Source: Cycas panzhihuaensis (lineage: Eukaryota; Cycadophyta). Taken from it: DNA of 64,000 nucleotides. Below are positions 42,661 to 53,608 of the stretch, piece after piece. Under the pieces are notes generated by a model, which saw only the letters and a list, made by a program, of their open reading frames with translations, was not told the origin of the DNA and did not search any database. Position 1 is the stretch's first letter. Each line of letters opens with the position of its first letter. Position numbers and translations under genes: made by a program. The stretch lies in NCBI GenBank assembly GCA_023213395.1, contig CM041465.1:203739741-203803740 (forward strand), in the 5' to 3' direction.

Positions 42661-44060
42661 AGTCCCTTCCCTTAAAAACATGCTTTACCCTCAAAGCATA
42701 GGTAGGCCTGGATGTTGGCAAAGCCATTCTTCAGTATCCTATGTTGTGTTTTCTTCATCTAAATATTTCCATTTTATAAGATATTCCTGAATCTCCCTGG
42801 AACATAAATCTTTGGTTTCGATTTGGAGTATTCCTTGTGGTTCAATAACTATCTTGTCTTCGTCATCTAGTTTTGGAACTTCTGTTTGTGTTGTGATATT
42901 TTTCCCAACTTTCTGCTTGAGGCATGAAACGTGGAATACATTATGGATTCGGCTCCCAAGAGGTAAGTCTAATATGTAGGCTACTTTCCCCAACTTTTGT
43001 GTGATTTGGCAAGGACCAAAGAATCGCAGCTCCAATTTTCTCTTATTGTTTTATCACATAGTAGTTTGTTTGTATGCTAGAGTCTTAAGAAGACCCAATC
43101 ACCGATGTTTGTTTGTTCTTTCTTCCTGTAAGTTTGCTTGTTGCTTCATCTTGTTCTTGGTTGTGATTAGATTGCCTTTTAGTATTCAAACAATTTGTTC
43201 CATTTGCTCTTGTTGTTGTTGGATAGATTGTACATGTTATATTTTGGACCATGTGAGAATAGATGGAGGTTCAAATCCATAAAGCACCCGAAATGGTTTT
43301 AGGTTTTGCTGATGTGTAATATATGGTATTATACCACCATTTTGCAAGATGAAGCCATTTGTGCCAATTTTGTTGTTTATTAGAGGTAAAATTTCACAGA
43401 TATCCTTCCAAACATTTGTTTACAACCTCTATTTGACCGTCAAACTAAGGATGGTAAGCTATGGTCATATATAATTTGGTCCCTTCTAGTCAAAACAGGT
43501 ATTGACGGAAGTGACTAGTGAACTTTGGATCCTGAGCCCTCACCATGACCTTGGGAGAATTGTGCAAATGATGTATTTCCTTTATAAAGAGTTCTTCTAT
43601 CTAGCTAGCCCTTTGTCATTGATTGTATTCCTCTGAAGTATTCATATTTTGTTAGCCTATTAACTACTACAAAAATAACATCTTTATGTTTCAATTTTGT
43701 GAGTCTTATAATGAAATCCATCGAGATCTCTTCCATTTTTTTGTTGTGGGATGTGCAATGGTTGGAACAGTCCTAGTGTTTTTATACTTTCGTTTTTATT
43801 CATCTAACAGGGGTTGTATTTTGACACAAATTTGTGGATGTCTCCTTGATCCCTTTCCAGAAGAAAGAACCCCATATCTTGTAATATATTTTGTCGATCC
43901 CTGTGTGTCCAGCGGTAGGGGTTGAGTGGGCTTCCTGAAGAATCTTGTCCTTAAGAGTTAAACTCGTTGGGATCAATATTTTCCCTTTTCGTAGAATTAG
44001 ATCTCCTTGTATTGTGTACTTCGTGGATCCTCCTTGTATTTCCCTCTAGATTTTTTGAAT
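42661..44060 (-). pseudogene. Gypsy-5 integrase with chromodomain tail
   Basis: The ORF at 42739-43035 reads ELRFFGPCQITQKLGKVAYI, GSRIHNVFHVSCLKQKVG, then EGILQ-like PQGILQIETKDL and EIQEYLIKWKYLDEENTT, the chromodomain signature. Upstream to about 44060 the core is present as fragments (KWLHLAKWWYNT near 43330, the catalytic middle near 43450-43560) with many stops. The family matches Gypsy-1 and Gypsy-2. Confidence 0.85.
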
Positions 44061-45359
44061 AAAGAGGTCGTTTTGATATTCTTTAAATAATTCTTGCATC
44101 CGAGTGGGTGTTGCTATTGAAACCACTTTTAAGGATGCGTTTTCAACATTGTCTTTTGGTATTTGTGATAGAGCATTGGCAAGGACATTTTCTTTTCCCT
44201 TTTTGTACAAGATCTTGAAATCAAATGTCTAGAGTTTACTCACCCATTTTCATTGCTCATCAAATAATGTCTTCTAATTGAGGAAATATTTGAGGCTATC
44301 GTGGTCTGTTTTGACTATAAAGTTATTCCCCAATGGATACCGATGCCATTGGTGTATGGAGTGCATGATTACAAGCATTTCGTTATCGCAGATGGGTTTA
44401 AGTCATTCCTTGGTATTGAGTTTGCGATTCTTGTAAGCCTATGGTCAATCATTTTGTAGGAGGAACACTCCTTTTCTTGTTCTTGATGCATTACATTCTA
44501 ATGTAAAAAGTTGAGAAAAATCTAGGGTTGCTTGAATCATAGCTATGACCACCGTTGTTTTCAACTCTTGAAATGCATATTTTGTTGTAGAATTCCATAG
44601 ACAAACATCCCTTTTTGTGAGGTATATCAAAGGGGATGTGATATTTATATATCCCTTTATAAATTTTCGGAGAAATCCAGCTTCTTCCAAAAAACTTTGT
44701 ATTCTAGTCACGTTCTTGGGTGTGGGCCAATTTATTATAGCCTGAACCTTTTTGGGGTCTGTCTTAATGCCTTCTTGAGTAATGATGTGCCTGAGATATT
44801 CCAATTCAGTCTCCCCAAACATGCATTTGCTTTTGTTGGTGAAGAATTGGTTCTCCTGAAGAATATGTAGAATGAATTGGATATGCTCCAAATGTTCCTC
44901 CCATGTTGAGCTATATATTAGGATATTGTCGAAAAAAACAAGCATGAACTTGCGTAGAATAGGTTTGAATATTGTATTCAGTGTACTCTGAAAGGTTGTC
45001 AAGGTGTTGGCTACGCTGAACGCGATGACCTTTAATTCAAATAAATCTTCATGTGTACGGAAAGTTGTTTTGTACCCGTCTTCTTCCTTGATACAGACTT
45101 GGTAATATCCTAATCGGAGGTCAATCTTTGAAAAATATCTTGCTTCTGTGTATTTTGTCTAGTAGATCATCAATTCGAGGTATAAGATAGAGGTTCTTGA
45201 CTATAACTTTGTTCAATCCTTGATATTCAATGCACATCCGATAGGAACCATCCTTTCTGTGATTTAATATTGCTAGTGATGCAAAAGGACTAATACTAGT
45301 CAAGATGATATTTTTTTGTAATAGTTCCTTGGTAATTTATTCAATCTCCCTCCTGAGAT
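44061..45359 (-). pseudogene. Gypsy-5 reverse transcriptase and RNase H
   Basis: The ORF at 45121-45303 reads SISPFASLAILNHRKDGSYR, MCIEYQGLNK, IPRIDDLLDKIH. The ORF at 44445-45002 has TTFQSTLNTIFKPILRKFML, VFFDNILIYS (active site FFDN; second aspartate lost), EYLRHIITQEGIKTDPKKVQ. RNase H follows to about 44061 (FKILYKKGKENVLANALSQI-like at the end). The frame joins 57394 onward across LARD-1. Confidence 0.87.
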
Positions 45360-45364
45360 AATAA

Positions 45365-45600
45365 TGTTAAAATATGTGACCATACCACCTAATGTAAAGT
45401 CGGCCTCCTATTTTTATGCCTAATTATGTGGAGGAATATTCTCGATTGTGGTGACCCAATGGATGTAATTGTAATTATATTTGACACTTTAGATCTATAA
45501 ATATAGATCAAAGTCCATCTTTGTAATATATCATTTTGTCATAATATGAATTATTATTCATTTGTGGGTTTTCACCCGTAAGGGTTTCCCATGACAATTT
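45365..45600 (+). repeat. LARD-1 5' LTR, left piece
   Basis: The first 236 bp of the 323-bp LTR, cut by Copia-5 at 45601. Confidence 0.95.
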
Positions 45601-46153
45601 TGTTAAACCTTATGTTTACATGTTAAGACTATGTACTTTATTTTCCATGTAATATTTGTACTTTTGTACTTTAGGGGTGACTTATCACTTAAGTAATAAA
45701 GTGCACACCCACATTCTTTTCTAGTGACAACACATTGTCACTAAAGGGTCAAATGGACCCCCATGCACTTTTGCTCACTTAAGAGCCCTAAAAGGACACA
45801 TGTCCTACATACAAGCCATGTACCTTGGATGCTTGACACTTGTCAAACATCCAATGCCTTAGGTCTCTCCTTTCACTCTATATAATGAGACCTCTCCTCA
45901 TTGTTCATATATAGAGTTGGAGCTGTATTGTTATGCTGCCAGTTTGCTAATCAAATTGTTATTCATTTGGAGGTTAGACCAATTCCAACTCCTCGTCTTT
46001 GGTATCATTTTCTTGCACCTTCTTTTCATGCTTTATCTTGCTTATGTTTCATCTTATAGTTTCATACTTGTCTAGCATTTTTTGCTTTCTAGAACTAGAG
46101 TGAACCTAGCTTCTAGATCTTGGGATTGTAAGGCCATTAGGCCATTTTTCACA
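45601..46153 (+). repeat. Copia-5 5' LTR
   Basis: A 553-bp LTR (TGTTAAACC...TTTTTCACA), similar to the Copia-3 LTR. A TATA box (ctctatataatg) lies at about 45877-45888. Confidence 0.95.
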
Positions 46154-48678
46154 TTTGGTATCAGAGCTAGAGGAGACTAGTTCCCTCTGTTCTGATTTTT
46201 CTGCTCAAGGAGATTCAAAGAAGGGTTACAAACCCTTGGTGACGACCTTCGCCCTCCGAAGGCGATCCAAGGTTTGTTAAGACCTATTTCTTGCAGGTTC
46301 AAGCTTCTGGAGCAGTATTAAAAGCTGGAGCAAGGCTACTTTTAGATCTGAATTTTTTTTTTCAGATCTCTGTCAAGGGTGCAACACTATTTTCTTCAAA
46401 AACAGTGCTTTTTCCTTAATTTTTCTTTAAAGAAAATTTTATTTTGCAGGAAAGGAGGCAGATCTAAGTTGTTTAGTTGTTTTTTTGACTGTAAATCAGT
46501 CTGATAATCATTGTCTTTGACCTGTAATTGATCTGCACCAAAAATCTCTCAGTGTTGGGCAAATTCATTACTATTTTCAGTGGTTTTTTGCCTCAAATAC
46601 TACTTTATTTCACTCATTTCTACTAAATGTGGTTGGCTGTCCCTAAATTGACATTATTTACAGGAGTATCTGTCTTCAAGGAAGAAATCCAGACCACTCT
46701 GAGGCTCTCTGAAGTGTCTGGTCTAGCTTCAGGCTATTTTTAGCCTTCAAACCCCAATGAGGGCACTTAAATTCTTCATTTTTACTTGTACTCACAAGTA
46801 CATTGTCATTTGATTGTGTTGTTGCATACGTGTGTCCCACAAAGTGCAGATAGTGACTAAATGTCACTCCTGAGAAGTCTGTAGCAGTTGTACGGCTCTC
46901 CAAACAGTCAACGATCCGTGCGCCCTCCGTGTGCATCACTTGCTTCGTTCTCCTTGCAGAATCAATAAAATCAGCTCAAACTTAAGGCGAATCACTGTCT
47001 AGCCTGAGCGCCCTTGTGGCTGAAATTTTGGATCGATCCGCTAAGTATACGCAAAGATATAAGCTACTGTGTATCCACGACGGGCGCACGAACGGCGGCA
47101 GCTTCGTCGACTTTAAATTTTTTCAAAACATTTCGTTTTTTAAACATTCACTTTTAACATTATGTTATGAATATTGGAATATCCTTGGTATATTCCTCTT
47201 TACATAATCTCTTTTGGTCCAAAGTTTATACTAAATGTTCTTTAAGTCACTTAAATTATTAAAAATTCACTTTTTTTAAGCCATATTTAAAGTGTTCTTA
47301 GTGATTTTTAGTCTTTTAATCATTTTTTTACTTCACTTTAGTGAATAAAAGACTAAATCAAGGCTTTTAAGTGATTTACTACATTAAAAGTGATATTTTC
47401 TCCTTTATTAAGCTATTTTCTTAGTCAAGGCACCTTGCATGGTGACCCTAGCTTAATTTTTTCTTAAGGAAAAATCACGTTTTTCGTACTCTTGGAGTTA
47501 AAAATCTTCCTTGATACACAGTGAGTTCATTAAATGACTAATGCTAAGTCATTTTCTTATCATTGAAGATTAAAAATACTTGATTAAGGTGCTTATTAAG
47601 GCTCCCTGCGTGGTGTCCTTGTTACTCAAAGTTGCAAAAAATTGAATTTCAGCATTTGTTTTTAGGCATTTCAAGCTTTATTTTACAAGTGTTAAAAAGT
47701 CTTGTTGAAAGTGATTTTAAGTGTTGATACCTTGTCAAAAGTGATATTTATCACTATTTCAACACTCTTTTTAAGGCAACTTGCACGGTGACCTAGTTCC
47801 CTTAGTCTCAAAAGGGGCTCAAGAATACTTCTTACTTAATAAAATCACTTCATTTTTTTATCATTGGGACAATTTTAAAGTCCCAACACTTGGTGCTTGG
47901 TGTCCTTATTTGGCAAGTGGTCTTCTTCTCTTCACTCTTGAGCATTAAAAGGAACCCACTTGTACTTTCATCACAAGGTTTTGCTTTGCTTCTTTGAGTA
48001 CTTAGCATCTTTTCAAAGTACTTATTTTTGCAAAACTCATTGTACTCAAGCATCTTTTTTTACTTGGATTTGTATAGCACTCTCACTTCATTAAGTGCTC
48101 ATTGTAAACAACACTTGAAGTGTTCATTTGATGTACTAAATTTGCTTCTTTTGAAGCCTCTTTCATTGTAAGCTTAATCAAGCACTTTCATAAGTACATC
48201 ATCCAAGTAAAATAAATCTTAAGTTCACTTTAACCTTCTAAAAAGTGACTTTAAAAATCTTGTTGGAGAGGCTCGAAAAAGGTTCAAACCTTGCCTCTGA
48301 AATAACCTTAAGTTTGGTGCATTCCCTAGGGGACCAATTGACCGTATGGTCAGTGCACGACAATTAAGGTTGCTTGAGGGAAAGGAGGTTCGAAAAGGGT
48401 GTTATTGGGGCTGTGAATCCCAGGGAAAGCATGGTACGTCCATGCAGATCAACCCTACCTACCTTGTCCTAGATTTAACTTCGCCAATTGTTGGATCTCC
48501 TCTATAGATCAGAGTTAGACCAACTCCATAGCCTAGTCCTCCACCCCTCATCATTCCATTCAATTGTTGGATCTTCTAGTAAGATCAGAACTGTTGGTTT
48601 CGTTAGAAGGTGGAACTTAAGCGACAAAAGCTTTGAATTTCCAAGTTATCTGCTAGCTTCAAGCCTTACAACTAAAAC
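46154..48678 (+). other. Copia-5 leader, longer than in Copia-3
   Basis: A 2.5-kb leader against 1.6 kb in Copia-3. From about 47880 it matches the Copia-3 leader. The extra part (about 47000-47880) contains a diverged repeat with the recurring phrase aaggcnncttgcryggtgaccyta at about 47438, 47599 and 47772. No ORF is supported. Confidence 0.7.
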
Positions 48679-49488
48679 ATGGCTGCAATTAACATGCTTA
48701 ATGCATGCACCATTAGATTAACAGGACAAGACAACTATCAAGAATGGAAGAGGATCACTCAAAATCTTTTGATAATGAATGAATTTTGGGGTCATGTTTC
48801 TAGAAGGATACCCCAACCTGTACTTGTTATCAATGGTGATGTAACTGTTCAACTTGATGATGCTCCTGCTACTGCATGGGAAGCCAAAGATTAAATCGCT
48901 TTGGCATTCCTACATATGATTGTTGATGTTCATGTGGATCAAAATATTATGTGTGCAAAAACATCTAAGGAAGCATGGGACATTTTGTCCTCTTTGTATG
49001 AAAGGCGAGATGAAGCTCGCATATTGATGGTAAAAACCAAGTTGTATTCTATAAAATTTATTAAGCCTATATCGGCTTTCCTTTCCTCCATCAAGGAGGT
49101 ATGTAATGAATTGAATACATTAGGTAGTCCTGCCACTAGAGACGAGCTTATAACATCAATTACCAAAGCTTTGCCAAAGGACTACAATGGCTTTATATCT
49201 TCCACTACACGAGATGGTTCACTCAAACGAATGTCATTTAGTGAACTTGAAAGCTTATTGCTTCAAGAGGAGCAAATTTACACCAAGGATAATGAGGATG
49301 AACCATCTACATCAGGTGCCTTCACGACCAAATCAAAGGCCAAGCAGAACCCCAAACCTGCACTTTCAAAGCAGTTTGGGAACATGAACATTGGTTCCTC
49401 AAAGACCAATGTTGTTTGTCATTATTGTGGCAAAGCTGGCCACATAACACTTGATTGCAAGAAGAAGCAAGCAGATCTACGACAATAG
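48679..49488 (+). pseudogene. Copia-5 Gag
   Basis: One frame from MAAINMLNACTIRLTGQDNY to the stop at 49486, with a single internal TAA at 48892. UBN2-type Gag contains KEAWDILSSLYERRDEARIL. There is one canonical knuckle, CHYCGKAGHITLDC (about 49418-49459). A Gln-rich stretch follows with two stops before the Arg/Gly-rich segment (GGQRGRGGFRGG) that leads into protease. Confidence 0.93.
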
Positions 49489-49921
49489 CAACATCAGCCA
49501 CATCAACAAAGTCAGAGACAGTACCAGCCACAGCAGCAATTCCAACAAAGATTCCAACAACAACAGCAGCAACAACCCCCTTGACCAAATCGAGGTGCCT
49601 ATCGAGGAGGTCAAAGAGGAAGGGGGGGATTTAGAGGTGGCAATCAACGCCACTTCAATCAGTTTGCAGATGAAGACAAACTGTTTTGTGCTTATCAATC
49701 ATTCAAGGTTGATGAAACTTGGATCATTGACTTTGGAGCTACTCAATACATGATTGGGAGTGAAGAACTCCTTTGCAACATCAAGGAAGGAAAAGGTCAA
49801 TCAGTGACCTTCGGCAACAATCAATCACAAGATTTACGGCATAGGCACAATAGCTCCATTTCATTCTTCTTCTAATCCTTCCTCTTCATTTCCCAATGGC
49901 AATGCCTACTTTATACCTTCT
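49489..49921 (+). pseudogene. Copia-5 protease
   Basis: The continuation of the Gag frame: a Gln-rich and RGRGG linker, then TWIIDFGATQYMIGSEELL, where the copia protease active site DSG reads DFG. A frame change near 49830 separates it from the integrase frame (SMDKSLLSVSKLDKQQ). Loss of the serine makes maturation unlikely from this copy. Confidence 0.85.
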
Positions 49922-52888
49922 ATGGACAAGAGCTTGCTATCTGTTAGCAAATTGGACAAGCAACAGATGAGCATTTTATTCAAAAATGGGAAATGTGTAA
50001 TAAGTGACAAAGATGACCAAGTAGTAGCTATTGGATATGAGGACCGTGGTCTCTACAAATTGGATGCTAATAACATAACACTTGATTCTGCTTACTCCGG
50101 TTCCATTGTCACTCAAAACTTGTCCAAGATGCAACTTTGGCATCAACGTCTATGCCATTTGAGCTTAGACAATCTCAGGCAAATGGTGAACAAAAACATG
50201 GTACATGCGCTTCCAAAGATATATGGCACAAAATGTCTTTGTGAAGCATGCATAATGGGGACAGAACATCACATGCCTTTCCCTAAAGGCAAAGCTTGGC
50301 GTGCATCACATCCTTTGCAGCTGGTACACTCAGATTTGTGTGGACCTATGTCCACCGCATCCTTTGGAGGAGCTTTGTACTACATCTCCTTCATTGACGA
50401 CTTTTCTCATAAAATCTGGGTCTACTTCATCAAGCACAAGTCTAAAGCATTTTCAAAGTTCAAAGAATTCAAGTTTGAAGTAGAGAACGAGTCTGGCCAA
50501 TCTATCAAAACACTAAGCACAGACAGTGGAGGTGAATTTACTTCAAATGAATTCACCCAATTTTGCAAGGATAATGGCATTCGGAGACAGCTTACTATTC
50601 CTCACACTCCTCAACAAAATGGAGTCTCTGAAAGAATGAATAGAACTTTGGCTAAGAAAGCCAAAGCAATGATGCGTGCAAAAGGACTCGCTCGAGCTTA
50701 CTGGGCAGAGGTATTTCACACAGCTGCCTATGTGGCAAATCGAAGTCCAACAATAGTAATCACTGACATGACACCAGAGGAGGCATGGTCTAGCAAAAAG
50801 CCAACTGTCATCCATTTGAGGGCTTTTGGGTGCATTGCTTATATGCACATCCCCGATCAACAAAGAACAAAATTAGACAAGCATAGTCTAAAGTGCATCT
50901 TTGTAGGTTATGCCATTCATAGCAAAGCCTACAAGTTGTATGATCCCATTGGAAAGAAAATTCACCTCTCAAGAGATGTAATCTTTGCTGAAGACGATCA
51001 TAAGTAGTTGCAAACAACACCCATGCAACCCCCCATTGACAAAGGCAAAAAGATTATTGAGGCTTTCCTTCCCTCTCAATCTTCAACTCCATGTACATCA
51101 TCTGCACCTGTTGGACCGTCCACATCATCAGATTTTGCTCCACTTGATCCTAGCACATCTTCTGTTGATCAACCACTTAGACCAGAAGATCTTGAGGTTC
51201 AAGTCACATCAATTAAAAAGTTACCAAAATGGTATACTCAAACAGTGCAGGACGACCACATCGTTGAAGAAAAACGTCCATCAAAATACAGGCAGCAGAC
51301 CAATTTTGCACTTATGGCTGAAGTGCTATGTGTTGATGAGACTTCCACCTTTGAGGAGGCTTCTAAAAATGAAAATTGGAAGGCTTCCATGGATGAAGAA
51401 ACCCATTCTATTGAAAAGAATGGTACTTGGGATTTGGTTGAATTGCCTAAACACAAACAGGCAATCAGTTACAAATGGGTCTACAAGACCAAATTCCATT
51501 ATGATGGTACACTTAAGTGGCAGAAGGCCCGCCTTGTGGCAAAAGGGTTCAAACAAAAGGAAGGCATAGACTACGAGGAGACTTTTGCACCAGTAGCTAA
51601 CATGAATACCATCAGACTCATCTTGGCCTTAGCAACTCAATGCAAATGGCCAGTCTTTCAGATGGACGTGAAGAGCGCATTTCTCAACGGCGATCTTCAG
51701 GAGGAGGTATACTTGGAGCAACCTCCTGGTTACAAGGTACAAGGCAAGGAGCATTTAGTTTGTCGCCTAAAAAAGGCATTATATGGCTTAAAACAAGCTC
51801 CAAGAGCATGGTACTCAAAGATCGATGATTACTTCTTGAAACATGGGTTTCATCGATCTACTTTAGATCCTAACTTATACATCAAATATGAAAAGAACCA
51901 TGCTATTTTTATTGTCTTGTATGTAGATGACTTAGTGATCACTGGCAATGACACTAAGATGATACAAATTCTCCAGGATGACTTGAAGAGGAGTTTCCAG
52001 ATGACAGATCTTGGACTTCTCCATTATTTCTTAGGCTTTGAGGTATGGCAACAGCCGAGCTATATCTTCATCTCCCAAGCAAAATATTCTTGGGACATTT
52101 TGCAACGGTTCAGGATTCACGACTGCAAGCCAGCGCCTACATCCATGGAGAATGGAACAAAGCTTACTCTCAATGAGGAAGCTGCACATGCAGATCCCAC
52201 TCTTTACCGACAGTTGATTGGTAGCCTCATTTATCTCACCAACACTCGACCGGATATTTCATTTGCAGTTGGGATTTGTTCACGATACATGTCTCAACCC
52301 AATCAGAAACATTGGAATGCAACTAAACACATACTCAAATACATCAAAGGCACATTGCAACATGGCCTTGAGTATGCACATGATGAGAACTTCACTTTGG
52401 AAGGGTTCTCAGATTCTGATTGGGCAGGTTGCGAAGATAGCAGGAGATCAAACTCGGGATACTATTTTTCCCTTGGTTCAGCAATTGTTTCATGGAGTTG
52501 CAAGAAGCAACCCAATGTTACCTTGTCCTCCACCAAAGCAAAGTACAAAGCTGCAGTCAACGCAGCTTGTGAGGCTATCTGGCTACGACGGATTCTTGGA
52601 GAACTTGGACTTGAGCAAGATCATCCCACCAAAATTTATTGCGACAATCAAAGTGTGCTCAAGCTAGCCAAGAATCCTATCTTTCATGCAAGGACCAAAC
52701 ATATTGAGGTTCATCATCACTTCATCAGAGAGCATGTGCAAAGTGGTGAGATCAACCTTCAGTATAGACCGACAGAACAACAGACAGCAGATATCTTTAC
52801 CAAGCCACTTGGTAGAGAAAAATTTGTAAAATTTAGAGCTGGTCTAGGGGTTCGACTTAACATTGTAAATAGTAAGGGGGGGTGTTAA
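49922..52888 (+). CDS. Copia-5 integrase, reverse transcriptase and RNase H (one stop)
   Basis: A single frame of 989 codons with one in-frame TAG at 51005. Integrase: HQRLCHLS...CEACIMGTEH zinc part (the first ligands as in Copia-3), D in LVHSDLCGPM, D in LSTDSGGEFTSNEF, E in QNGVSERMNRTLAKKA, then HLRAFGCIAYMHIPD. RT: FKQKEGIDYEETFAPVANMN, CRLKKALYGLKQAPRAWYSK, active site LYVDDLVITG, LGLLHYFLGFEVWQ. RNase H: RPDISFAVGICSRYM, SSTKAKYKAAVNAACEAIWL, YCDNQSVLKLAKNP, ending DIFTKPLGREKF. All catalytic motifs are present. The stop lies in the integrase C-terminal/RT spacer. It is the most complete enzyme frame in the window. Confidence 0.95.
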
Positions 52889-53326
52889 ACCTTATGTTTA
52901 CATGTTAAGACTATGTACTTTATTTTTCATTTAATATTTGTACTTTTGTACTTTAGGGGTGACTTATCACTGAAATGATAAAGTGCACACCCACATTCGT
53001 TTCTAGTCATACAACATTGTCACTAAAGGGTCAAATGGACCCCCATGCACTTTTGCTCACTTGAGAGCCCTAAAAAGACACATGTCCTACCTGCAAGGCA
53101 TGTACCTTGGATCCTTAGGTCTCTCCTTTCACTCTATATAATGAGACCTCTCCTCATTGTTCATATATAGAGTTGGAGTTGTATTGTTATGCTGCTAGTT
53201 TGCTAATCAAACTGTTATTCATTTGGAGGTTGGACCAATTCCAACTCCTCATCTTTGGTATCATTTTCTTGCTCCTTCTTTTCATGCTTTATCTTGCTTA
53301 TGTTTCATCTTATAGTTTCATACTTG
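52883..53326 (+). repeat. Copia-5 3' LTR, truncated
   Basis: It matches the first ~444 bp of 45601-46153 (with a short deletion near 53120) and stops after tacttgtc. The usual end ...TTTTTCACA is absent. The join to LARD-1 LTR sequence shows a tc microhomology. Confidence 0.93.
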
Positions 53327-53608
53327 TCCTATTTTTATGCCTAATTATGTGGAGGAATATTCTCGATTGTGGTGACCTAATGGATGTAATTGTAATTATA
53401 TTTGTCACTTTAGATCTATAAATATAGATCAAAGTCCATCTTTGTAATATATCAAGTTGTCATAATGTGAATTATTATTCATTTGTGGGTTTTCACCCAT
53501 AAGGGTTTCCCACGACAATTTGGTGTCTTGTGCGTCTGCTTCTGCTTGTTATTTGCCTGATGTGAAAGATCCTGTCGACCTTGTTTGCTTCAGTTGTGTT
53601 TTCTAACA
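53327..53608 (+). repeat. LARD-1 5' LTR, right piece
   Basis: It covers LTR positions 42 to the end (TTCTAACA). Its first 195 bp (53327-53521) repeat 45406-45600. The PBS follows. Confidence 0.93.

Larger units (their letters stand above)
45601..53326 (+). mobile_element. Copia-5: best preserved copia element, right LTR truncated
   Basis: The 5' LTR is at 45601-46153, the PBS tggtatcagagc at 46156-46167, the purine tract taaggggggg at 52873-52882, and the truncated 3' LTR at 52883-53326. Gag, protease and integrase-RT-RNase H are close to open. It is the sister of Copia-3. It lies in the LARD-1 5' LTR. No TSD can be shown because the last ~107 bp of the right LTR are missing and joined to a repeated part of the LARD-1 LTR. 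Confidence 0.95.

Noticed and set aside
50985-51569. 194-codon plus-strand ORF in another frame of Copia-5
   Set aside because: A shadow of the RT frame; the composition (Leu/His runs) follows from the true frame.
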